A stretch of 64,000 nt of DNA, taken from contig CAYQKV010000002.1 of NCBI GenBank assembly GCA_964418255.1, positions 62,001-126,000 of the forward strand, written 5' to 3'. The notes under the pieces are model-generated. The model worked only from the letters and a program-made list of their open reading frames with translations. It was not told the DNA's origin and did not search any database. Source of the stretch: CAG-1782 sp964418255. GTDB lineage: Bacteria; Bacillota; Clostridia; Christensenellales; DTU072. Made by a program: the position numbers and the translations under genes. Positions 1 to 10,400 of this stretch are shown here, one piece after another (position 1 is the first letter of the stretch; every line of letters begins with the position of its first letter).

Positions 1-51
1 AGGCGCATATTATGCGCTTTATACGGGAGCGGTGGAATTAGAGTAGTAGAA

Positions 52-310
52 TCCGACCAGTCGTTACACGGAATTTTACCGCAGTCGGTAAATACCTTTG
101 TGCGGATAAAATTTAATTCCGTGTAAGTCGGACTTCCGCGGAAGCAAAATGACGCATTTTGCTTGTATCCTTAGTTCGCAGGGGAAATTTCCCCTGCTCG
201 ACCCCTATAAGGGCAAAAAGTGAAAAGTGTGATTTTCACTTTTTGGGTATTTCGACCTAAAACATTTCGCGTCAGCCCAACCCGCCCGCCCGATAAGGTT
301 GGGTTCTTTT
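52..310 (+). repeat. F1 multi-hairpin intergenic repeat, copy A
   Basis: First of three copies in the window (others at 52568-52764, reversed, and 63749-64000). It opens with TCCGACCAGTCG and folds as an outer stem (TCCGAC + TTACACGGA with TCCGTGTAA + GTCGGA), then hairpins AAGCAAAATG/CATTTTGCTT, GCAGGGG/CCCCTGC and AAAAAGTGAAAA/TTTTCACTTTTT. A last hairpin CCCAACC/GGTTGGG followed by TTCTTTTT looks like a terminator. There is no convincing ORF. Whether it is an RNA or a small non-autonomous mobile element cannot be decided here. Confidence 0.8.
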
Positions 311-407
311 TATATACTATCCTTATTCGTTTTATTTTCTCGGTTAAATACTTAAACTAAAAGAAAAAAGTTATTAAATAATAGCGAAAAATTTTTGTAA
401 GGGAAGA

Positions 408-534
408 GCGCGAGAGGGGAGAAACTTTTTGTTAAAAAAGGTTTCCTCTCTCGCAATCTAAACTTATAAAAGTTTTTGTAAAGAGGGAGCGCGAGGGAGA
501 AGAAACTTTTTGTTAAAAAGGTTTCCCCTCTCGC
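408..534. repeat. Two tandem long hairpins
   Basis: Two near-identical palindromes stand in direct repeat (about 408-454 and 489-534). Each has GCGAG(A)GGG-type purine-rich left arms ending GAAAC, a CTTTTTGTTAAAAA loop region, and GTTTC-CTCTCTCGC-type right arms, giving stems of about 14 bp or more. They fill the gap between the F1 repeat and the promoter of the next gene. No gene is visible between 1 and 579. Confidence 0.6.
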
Positions 535-543
535 ATCTCAATC

Positions 544-572
544 TTGACTAAAAAAATATGATATAGTATAAT
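544..572 (+). promoter_or_regulatory. Sigma-A promoter of the YcxB-like gene
   Basis: TTGACT (544-549), 17-base spacer, TATAAT (567-572). Only 7 bases separate the -10 box from the ATG at 580, so transcription should start at or next to the start codon. No ribosome binding site fits between them: a leaderless mRNA is predicted. Confidence 0.75.
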
Positions 573-579
573 TGGTATT

Positions 580-1185
580 ATGGAAAATGAAAAAAATTTA
601 AGTAAAGACGATATTCTTACGATTTACATCGACACGGATAAAAACGACTATTTCAAGTGCAGTATGTACTATATGCGCAGATTTTTCGGTATTAGGGAAA
701 TCGTTCTTCTCGCGCTTTTGCTCGGGATAGGGCTCGCGCTGTTTTTCCTTATGGCGCAGCTTTTTATACTCATACTGTTCGCCGTATGCGTATTGCTTAT
801 TCTGATTGCTTTCGTCCTATTTCTCATTACGAGCGTAGGCGGGTATAAAGTCGATATGGAGAAACGAGGAATAACCAAACAGAAACTCGAATTCGGCGAA
901 GACGCGCTTTTAGTCACCAATTTAGACGCGAAAGGGAACCCGATTTACATAGAAACTCATCCTTACGAGCGAATTGAAAAGGTCTCAATCAAGAAAAAAA
1001 GAATTTATATCTACGCGCAGGTATCGGTTTTTTATTATATTTGGGCGAAAAATTACGAGCCGCAAGTATGCGACGAAATCGTGAGTTTGCTCAGAAAAAA
1101 GTTAAAACCCGAGGTCTTCAAAATCAAGAAAAAAGTGCGCGCATTGCCGAAAAAGAAGAAACTTTCTTTGGAAGAAGAAGATTGA
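580..1185 (+). CDS. YcxB-like membrane protein
   Basis: A 201-residue protein with two adjacent hydrophobic segments (about residues 38-60 and 62-86), followed by a basic, mostly cytoplasmic C-terminal half. The layout (N-terminal polar region, two membrane helices, then a short beta-rich domain with a 'YERIEKVSIKKKRIYIYA' stretch) is that of the YcxB-like family, whose function is unknown. The tail is a Lys-rich run ending EEED. The gene stands alone between its own promoter and a strong terminator. The start is fixed by the promoter, which leaves almost no 5' leader. Family assignment is by overall pattern and is moderate. Confidence 0.7.
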   Translation: MENEKNLSKDDILTIYIDTDKNDYFKCSMYYMRRFFGIREIVLLALLLGIGLALFFLMAQLFILILFAVCVLLILIAFVLFLITSVGGYKVDMEKRGITKQKLEFGEDALLVTNLDAKGNPIYIETHPYERIEKVSIKKKRIYIYAQVSVFYYIWAKNYEPQVCDEIVSLLRKKLKPEVFKIKKKVRALPKKKKLSLEEED

Positions 1186-1210
1186 AAATCGGCGAAAAAA
1201 CGTTAATTTG

Positions 1211-1240
1211 CCCCGAACCGAGTTCGGGGTTTTTCTTTTT
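1211..1240 (+). terminator. Rho-independent terminator
   Basis: CCCCGAAC-CGA-GTTCGGGG stem followed by TTTTTCTTTTT, 25 bases after the stop of the YcxB-like gene. Confidence 0.9.
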
Positions 1241-1287
1241 ACCGAGCAATCGTTATCTTTAACGCAAGATAAATTTGGGAATACCCC

Positions 1288-1316
1288 TTGCAATAAGCGC
1301 ACGCTTGTGGTATATT
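1288..1316 (+). promoter_or_regulatory. Promoter of the giant BspA-type gene
   Basis: TTGCAA (1288-1293), 17-base spacer, TATATT (1311-1316). The predicted 5' leader is about 115 bases and contains a small GCGACG/CGTCGC hairpin before the SD GGAGG at 1424. Confidence 0.6.
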
Positions 1317-1438
1317 ATATATAACTGTTTTTGTATTATGGCGCGTGAGGCTTTCGCGCGCACGTATACAAGAGCGGGGGCGACGTGAAAACCAAGCGTC
1401 GCAAGCAAACGAAATGCGTAAATGGAGGTTTCGCAAAA

Positions 1439-4400
1439 ATGAAAAAAACGGGTGCAGGAAGATACGGAGCGTTAGGCGTTATCGCGCTGGCTCTGATAAT
1501 CGTCTTTTCCGTAATGGCTCTGACGGGTTGTCTTTTCAACAAAGACGACGGCGTCGTGACAGGGATTTCCGTCAAGGAAAGTTCGGTTAAGGGCTATTAT
1601 GTAGTCGGAGAGTTCGACATCACGTCGGTGCTTATCGACGTCGCTTACGACAACGGCGACGTCAACAGTATCAACGTAACGAAGTCGATGCTTACGACCG
1701 AGGCGGCGAATTCGCTCAAAACGGCGGGCGAAAAGAACGTGACGATTACTTACAAGGGAAAGACGGCGGTGCTTTCGATTTATCTCGTCGATGACGGTTC
1801 GGAAATAGCGTGCGTTACGTTCAACGGGTTCAGCGGACAGGAGCTGGGTAAAAAATATACCCTCGCGGGAGGTTCGGTGGAAGCCGTCGCGGCGCCCGAA
1901 GTCGAAGGACAGAGGTTTATAGGTTGGGTCGACGCGCAAGGAAATATCGTGGATTTGACGAAAGTTTCCGGGTCGATTACCGTAACCGCGCAGTACTCGG
2001 TGACCACTTCGGAACACCTCGTGCGTTACCTCGACTACAAGGGAGCGGAACTTAAAAGAGGAACGGTGACTTCGGGGACGAGAATTACTTCCTCCGACGC
2101 GCCGAGCGTCAGCCTTTCGAGGTATCCCGAACTTGAAAGTTTCGGGTGGAGCGAAAGTTTCCCCTTTGAAGTAAATTCCGACATAACGGTTAAAATGGTG
2201 CCGACGTACAAACAGTGCGCGGTTACTTTCGCTTATGCGACCGAATCCAACCCGTCGGCGTACACGCTTATGAGCGAATACGCGCTCAACGTGGTTTACG
2301 GAACCAACGTAAACACCACCGCCTCAAAGGTGGAAAAACGTCTTGCCGACCTCGGATACGAAATAGTAACCCGTCCGTCGCAGAGCACGACGATAACTCA
2401 GACCGGGCTCGTCAATTTCATTTACATAGTAAAAGACGCGAGCGTACAGGTTAAAGTTTACAGGGACGAAGGAAAAACTACCGAGGTGCCGTACGATTCT
2501 CCGATGAAAATCGGTTCGCAACTCGTATTCCCGACAAGCGCGGCGACTAAGACGGGGTACGTTCTCAGCGCGTGGAAAGTGACGGGAACGAACGGTTCGG
2601 TGGAAGTCTCCGTACTGGACGGGTCGTGGACGGTTACCAAAGACCTGGGACTCAGCGTGGAAGTTACGCCCGTTTATTCTTCCCTTACTGTGCAGGTCGG
2701 ATTTATATTCGATTTCAAAGACATTAAATTGCCGAGCGACAATTCGCTTTCTTACCGACTCACCCTGTCGGTGAACGACGAGTTCGCGCCGGGCGACGCG
2801 GTCAGTTACCGCTTTATCGATAACCTCCTTAGCAATATAGCAGAAAACAAAGCGGACTATATCAGACTTCTCGCGGGGCAGTCCACGAGCAATCCCGACG
2901 TTATCAGAAACGTAAGGGATAACGGAAGTATGGTAAGAGAACTCGCGTTCAACAACGTGGAAATCAGCGGAATTACTTCCGTCGTTTGCGAAGAAACAAC
3001 CCTTACGCCCGGCAGCGCGAAAGAAATCACCGCGGCGGGAATGGAATTTACCGTTTACGTCTCCGCGGCGACCGACGGCATAGTGTGGGAAAAGATTAAC
3101 GACGAAAAAGGAAACGCAATCGGATACAGAGTAAGCGGTCTGGACGGAAGCGTTTATACGGGAGACAACGTGTTTATTCCCGACTACTACCTCGATTTGC
3201 CCGTTCTGGAAATAGGCGGCAACGCGCTGAGGAACAGAAACGTAACCCGTCTTTCGGCTAACCTTACGAAGATAGGAACTTCGGCGTTCGATTCCGCGAA
3301 TATTTACGGAGACGTCGTTCTTTCCAAGCTCGTGGAAATCGGAAACAACGCGTTCGCGGACGCTACGTTCGACGGAGAGAAGATTGAACTTTCCATTCTC
3401 GGAAAAATGGGAACGGGAGCGTTTGCAAATCTTAAAGCCGACGGAACCGCGGTCAACCTCGGAAAAGAACTTAAATCGGTTCCGACAAACGCGTTTAACG
3501 GCGCGAGCGGAATTACTTCGATAGCTATTCCGTCCACGGTGACGAGAATAGGAGATTACGCGTTTGCGGGTACGGGAATTACTTCGATTTCTTCCCTCGA
3601 AGGCGTTGTCGGCGTGGGAACGTACGCGCTGAGCGGCGTTGCCGTAACGGAAATAAACCTCCCCAAAGCTACGAGCGTGGGAAGTTATGCGTTTATAAAT
3701 AACGCGTCGCTCGAAACGCTGTCGATAGGCACGGAAGCTGGAACGCCCGAAACGGGAGCGGATACCGCGTTCTATATCAACGCGCTCGACGGCTGCGTGA
3801 ACTTACGCAAAGTTACGTTCGGGGCGAAAGTTTCGGCAATCGAACCCGACGAAAACGTCTTTAAGACGCTTGTAAACCTTTCTTCTATCGAAGTAGCCGC
3901 GGAGAACGCAAATCTCTATACCGACGACGACGTTCTCTATATGATTTCGGGCGGAAAATACAGACTGATTTATTATCCCAACGACAAGACGGGAAGTTAT
4001 AAAGCGAACATAGCGGACGGGGCGAGCCTCATCGTAGACGCGAACGCGTTTGCGTACGCTTCGATTGCGGTGCTCGATTTCACGGGAATAAGCGAAATCG
4101 CGTTTGAAAACACCGTAAACACCGTATACGCGGTAGTCGCGGCGGCAGGCGTAAAAGACAGCGCGGAAGCGACGTTTACCGGAGCGGTAGTCGTTTCCGA
4201 AGCGAGCGAAGCGGCGTTCGGATACGACGAAAACAGCGGTATAATTTACAAACTCAACACGACGGGCGAGGGCGAAAACGCGACGACGACGGCGGAAGTA
4301 GTCAGCGGATATCGCCGCGCGAAGGAAATAACCGTTCCCGCTTCTCTCGGCGGACATACCGTCACCAAAGTGGCGAACGGAGCGTTCGCAGGGTTTGAAA

Positions 4401-7400
4401 ACCTCGAAAAACTCACCGTACTCGCTACCCTCGAAGGATGGAACGCAACCATACTCGACGGCGACGCAAAACTGAAAGAATTCTCGGTAAACGGTTGGAG
4501 CAGAAGTTACGAACCCGCCGTTGAGCATTTTGCGGGCAACGGATGGTTCGACAGCCATAACGTAATCAAAGCGGGCGGCGCGCTCGTCGGATACAACGAC
4601 AATGCGTACGTCGCGGGAAGACGTCTTACCGTGGTGACCGCGGAAGAGGCGGCGGAGTACTTTACGAGCGGAATACCCGCAGGGTTCTTCGAAGAAAGCC
4701 ACATTACCGAAATAACCCTCCCCGCTTCGGTTAAAGTAGTAAACGAAAACGCGTTCAAGGGTTCTCAGCTTACCGTTTTCGGCGCGGCGGAACTTACTTT
4801 CGTGGGTGCGAACGCGTTCGAAGGATGCACAAACCTCACCGAAATCGCGCTTAACTTTACGGGCGCTACCGCGGCGATGTACGACGGCGCGTTCAAAGAT
4901 TGCACCGCGCTTACCAAGGCGAGCGTGTACGGAACGGTAAACGCAAACCGAGTGAGCGGCGTAACCTATTATTTCCTGCCCGCGTATACGTTCCAAGGGT
5001 GCGCTTCTCTCGAAGAAGTGACGCTTGAAAAGATAAACCAGTTCGGAAAGAGCAACGGCGAGTCGAAAGCGTTCTACGGTTGCGAAAAACTCGAAGAATT
5101 CGACTTTACCTCGATTATAGGAGAGGAAATTCCCCTGGGCGCGTTCTACGGAAGCGGAATCAGATACGCTATACTTACTTCTTCCACCCTTACGACGATA
5201 GGACAGGAAGCGTTTATGAGTTCCTCGCTTAAATACGTTCAGTTCGGTTCGACGGTTACGTCGGTGGGCGCTTATGCGTTCGACGATTGCGCGGGACTTA
5301 CGGTAGAGCTCAGCTACGATAACGGCGGTCTTACCGACGCGAACGCAAGCGTGGGAGAAAGAGCGTTTACGGAAGACGTCGAATTCTTCATAACGCAGGC
5401 ACTCATTACGGACGGCACGTATTTAGCAAGCAAACACTGTGAGACCAAGTATCCCAACATTTCCTTTGCGCTTACCACGGAAACGAACGGAATGGGAATT
5501 AACTTCTCTATGATGGATATAACGTTTAAGGTGTTCCTCAGAGAAACGGACGTGGTTGCGCCCGGCTTCGAAGGATATTCCTTTGCGGGATGGTTCCTCG
5601 ACGCAGACGAGACAAATCCGATAGAGTTCCCGACGGTAATAACGGAGTCGGGGACGATTTACGCCAAATATTACGACGAAAAACAGGGCTCGGTTTCCGC
5701 GTCCGCCGACGTTAAGTACGTCTATTACCTCGGAGCGACGCCGTCGGTAAGTCTCGACAGCGGAGAAAGCGCGGTATGGTACTATACGATAAACGGCGGA
5801 GCGCAGGTCAGGATAGAAAGTATGCCTCTTATTGCCGAAGCGAACAGAGGAGACGAAATCAGACTTATTCTCAACGTCACCAACGAGAACGGAATTGTCT
5901 ATGCGGAAGAATACGAACAGCTCGGCGAATTCGGTTACGCTCTCGTAAATTATTCGGGAAGCAACCCGAGCAGAATAAGCATCCCCGACGTGTACGACGA
6001 CGGAGAAAACGGTTCCGCGCCGGTTATAGTATTGTACGCGGGCGCGTTCAGAGACTGCGTTCCCGAAGAAGGTTTCGTGCCTTCCTACGTCAAAGCGATA
6101 ATGATGGGACACGGAGATAAAAACATAGCTCTCGATTCGTTCGAAAAAGACACGACTTTCGGAAGCGCGCTTAAATACGTGACCATACCCGCCGCGACCG
6201 AATATATTCAGGACGGCGCGTTTGCGGGAAGCAACATTGAAGAGTTAATCTTCGAAGAAGGAAGTATGCTTAGATATGCGACGCAGGAAGCGTTCCTCGG
6301 AAGCAAATGGTGGAGCGCGCAGATAGCGAACGCGGCGAATAACGGCGGATTTATCACGGCGGGAAGACTTGCCGTCAAGTTCGTAGGAACGGCGGACGTA
6401 CTCCTGCTGCCTGTCGGAGACGGACAGACCGTAGTAAGCGGAAAGTTCGGTTTTGTCGAAGGAACGGAAGAAATTGCCGTTACGGTAAAAGTCTTCAAGG
6501 AAGACGGAACGGAGGCAACCGAAACGGTAAACGTAAGAGCGACGAAAGAAGAGGCGGGCGACGTGTACAGATACACCGTGAACGCGGCGACGATTGGAAC
6601 GGAGTTCGAATTCGCGCTCAACACTACCGATTCCGAAAACTGGACTTACGTTCAGGGCAGACACTTATTTATATTGAATAGCGCGCCGAGCGACGCGATA
6701 GCGATTTCCGTCGCTTCCGTACACGACAGCGAAGTCACCGTACCGAACGGAACGTTGAAACTCGCCGACGGAATATTCAAAGACAACGCCGAGATTAGAA
6801 CGCTCGTTATCAATAAAGAACTGGAAGAAATCGGCGCGGAAGCGTTGGCGAATTCCGGGCTCTCTTCTATAAGGTACGGAGCGACCAACAGCGAACAGTA
6901 CGTTTCCTCGATTTCCGTCATAGGAAAAGACGCGTTCAAAAACACCGCGTGGTATATGACGGAAAGGGTAATACTGGGAACGACGTTCCTTAAATACAAC
7001 AACATATCGGGAGCGCAGTCTCTTACCATTACGGAGAGTATAACCAAGATAGCGGACGAGGCGTTCAGAGGAGCTATGTTTACTTCGGTCAACATAAGTT
7101 CGTCCACGCTTAAAGAAATCGGCGCGTTCGCGTTCAAGGGCAGCAACATCGGTTCGATAACCCTTCCGAGGTCGGTGGAAACGCTCGGAAGAGGCGTGTT
7201 TGCCGATTGCAAAGCGTTGGTAAACGCAGATTTCGCGCTCAGCGCGGTCAAGGAACTGCCCGCAGAAACGTTTAAGGGAGCAAGCGCGCTCGCGTCGCTC
7301 GTTCTGCCTAATTCGGTTGCCGAACTGGGAGTAAACGCGCTTTCGGGATGCTCTTCTCTCGCTGCGATAACGGCAAAAGGCATTACGAAACTCGACGTAA

Positions 7401-10400
7401 GCGGAGAGAAGTTCGAATGCGGCTTGACGGACACCGCGTGGTACAGCGCCGCCGCGGCTACCGAACAGGAACAGGACAGCGCGCTTACCCTCGGAAACGT
7501 GCTCGTAAGATACATTGTGGGAACGGAATCGCGCAAAGTGTACGAAGAAACCCACGAATATACGGTGGAAATTCCCGCAAACGTAACTATGATTGCGTAT
7601 AAGGCGTTCTCGGACGTCGGCGCGAGGTACATTTCGGAAATCGTAATTCCCGACAGCGTAAAAGAAATCGGCGACGACGCGTTTATCGGATGTAAATCCC
7701 TCGAAACCGTACAGTTCGGTTTGGGACTCGAAGTAATAGGAGCGAGAGCGTTCAAGGAGTTGTACACGCTTAAAAACGCGGTTCTGCCCGAAGGACTGGT
7801 TAAGATAGGAGACAGCGCGTTTTACGGAACTTCGCTTACCAGCGAGATATGCGACGACGACGGAGTAAGAGTTCTGGACGACGGGTATACCATTCCGTCC
7901 ACCGTTACCGAAATCGGCGCGTTCGCGTTTTACGGAGTGAAAACGCTTACCGTAATCAACCTCGGGTCGAAGATAACGAAAATCGGCGAGGGCGCGTTCA
8001 ACACGTTAGGAAACGGAACGGCGAGCAATTTCTATAAGATTAACTGGGAACTCGATGTAAATACGCCCGTAAACGACGGAACGAACCAGGGAAGCAACGT
8101 TTCCCCCGCGGAACAACTTGCTTCGTATATCGCGGACAACGGAATCGGCGGAGAAAGGATTTTCGTAACAGAAGCGGGCAGAAAGATAAGATTCTACGCG
8201 GCGGAAAATGCGGTTTCTTACGTTCAGGACCCCACAAGATTCGGCTATTCCACGACGTGGGACGGTTACGGCTGGGAGTTCTTTAACACGGGTTCTTTAC
8301 CCGAAGTAAAACCTCTTTCTTCGGGTTATACGCTCGCGCCGTTCAACTCCGAATATATTAAGGAAGGGGATATTCCCGAACCGCCGCACAGTACGGATAT
8401 TTCGGGCGCGGGCAAGACCTACACGTTTATGTACTGGGTTATCGTAAACGGAAACGAAAGAACGCCTATAAGCTATCCTTACGTCGTTACTTCGGATATA
8501 GAAATCGACGCGGTGTTCTACACCAACGAAATGGACGAAGGAGAAGCGGACGACAACGGAGTTACGTTTACCGTGTTTATGGGAGACACTCTGGCGTCGA
8601 TTGAAGGCTTTACCGGGGCGGGAGACACGCTTTATATCCCCAACAAGATAGGAGGTAAACCCGTAACCGCGGTTTCCGTATCCAGAAACAATAAGATAAA
8701 GTCTCTTATTCTCACCAACGCCGCCAACTTTAACGGTATGACGACGAACATTTTCAGCGAGTTTACCGCGCTTGAACGCATAGAACTGCGTTACGCGGGA
8801 TACAGTTCGGGAACCGTCGACTATAAAGTAGTGCCCGTCACGCTTACTGCGACGAGCGGAGAAAACAGTTACGAAGCGACGTTCTACGCGGTGTACTCCA
8901 ACGACGTTGCGAGCGGCGATTACGGAACGAAACTCATAGCGGTAATAGGCAACGTGGAAGCGGCTACGGAGAAAGCGAGAAGCGCCGGATACGACGGAGC
9001 GGCTCTGCTCGACTTCGTATTCGAAGTTCCCGAAGGCGTAACCGAAATTTACGAAGAAGCGATGGTAAACTGCGGTTTCGAAACGGTAAGTTTGCCCTCT
9101 ACGCTTACCGCGATAGGGGACAACGCGTTCGGAAACAGACTTGCGAGACTCAGAGTGGCGAGAAATATAAATCTCGTAGACGTTATGCAGAACGCAATAA
9201 ATTCCGAAGCGCCTATTATGAACAGGGAAGCGGGTTCTCAGGTGACCGCGACTAACTATATAGAAATAAACGGATTGAGATACAGAAACGGTACTTACGG
9301 ATATTTCTATGCGATAGCCAACGTGCTTACCGGTTATCAGTCGGGAGTATTGAACTATACGCAGTTTGTGTTGCCGGGTACTGTAAACGGAATAGACATA
9401 ACGGTGCTTGCGAGCGAAATCAATAAGGGAAGAGATATCGAAGCGGAAGTGATTACTCTTCCGACCAACCTCAGAAGGATAAACAGCGACGCGTTTGTCG
9501 GAATTAACTTCGGAAACGTGCTTAACGTCGACGAATACGCGAGACTTACCGAAGTTGCGAGCGGCGCGTTCTCGAACACCGATTTCTATAACAACAACCG
9601 TACGATAAACGGATTGTACGTAGGAAAAGTTCTCGTAAGATGGGAAAGCGCGAGCGACGGAAACTGCACGATAAGAACGGATACGGTGGCGATTGCTTCC
9701 GACGCGTTCAGAGGTTCGACGATGAGAAGTATCGTTATCCCCGAAAACGTGGTAAGCATCGGAACCAACGCGTTCTACGGATGTACGAGTTTGGAGACGG
9801 TGACTATTCCCAACAGTGTTACTACGATAGGAAACGGAGCGTTCAGAGCGTGCATCGGTCTGAAAACGGTAAATATCGACACGGTAAACAGCACGCTTGC
9901 TTCCATCGGAGATCATGCGTTTTCGAAATCGACTTCGCTCACCACGCTGCGCCTGCCGTACAGCCTTAAATCGATTGGTGCCAACGCGTTTTCGAGTTGC
10001 ACGTCGTTGGAAATCATATCGTTCGATGCATACAATACGGAAACGCAGACGTATTACGACGACCCTGCTTACAGCAGTAAACTTACCGAACTCGGAGACA
10101 ACGCGTTTGTCGAAGCGGTAAAACTTACTTCCATCAAGATACCGCAAGGCATAAGCGAAATCAAAGAACACACGTTTGAAAACTGCGTGAAAATGACGAC
10201 CGTGGAATTCCATATGGACAGCAGACTGAGCGTGATAGGAAACTACGCGTTCAGCGGTTGCGTCAGCCTCGGAAGCGTGATTGACGTAGCGAACCCCGAC
10301 CTGTTCACGGTAAATATGCCCGACAGTCTGATAAGCGTAGGGTATGCGGCATTCAGCGGTTGCTCGGGAATGTGGGGTATCACGTTCGGACACAACCTCG

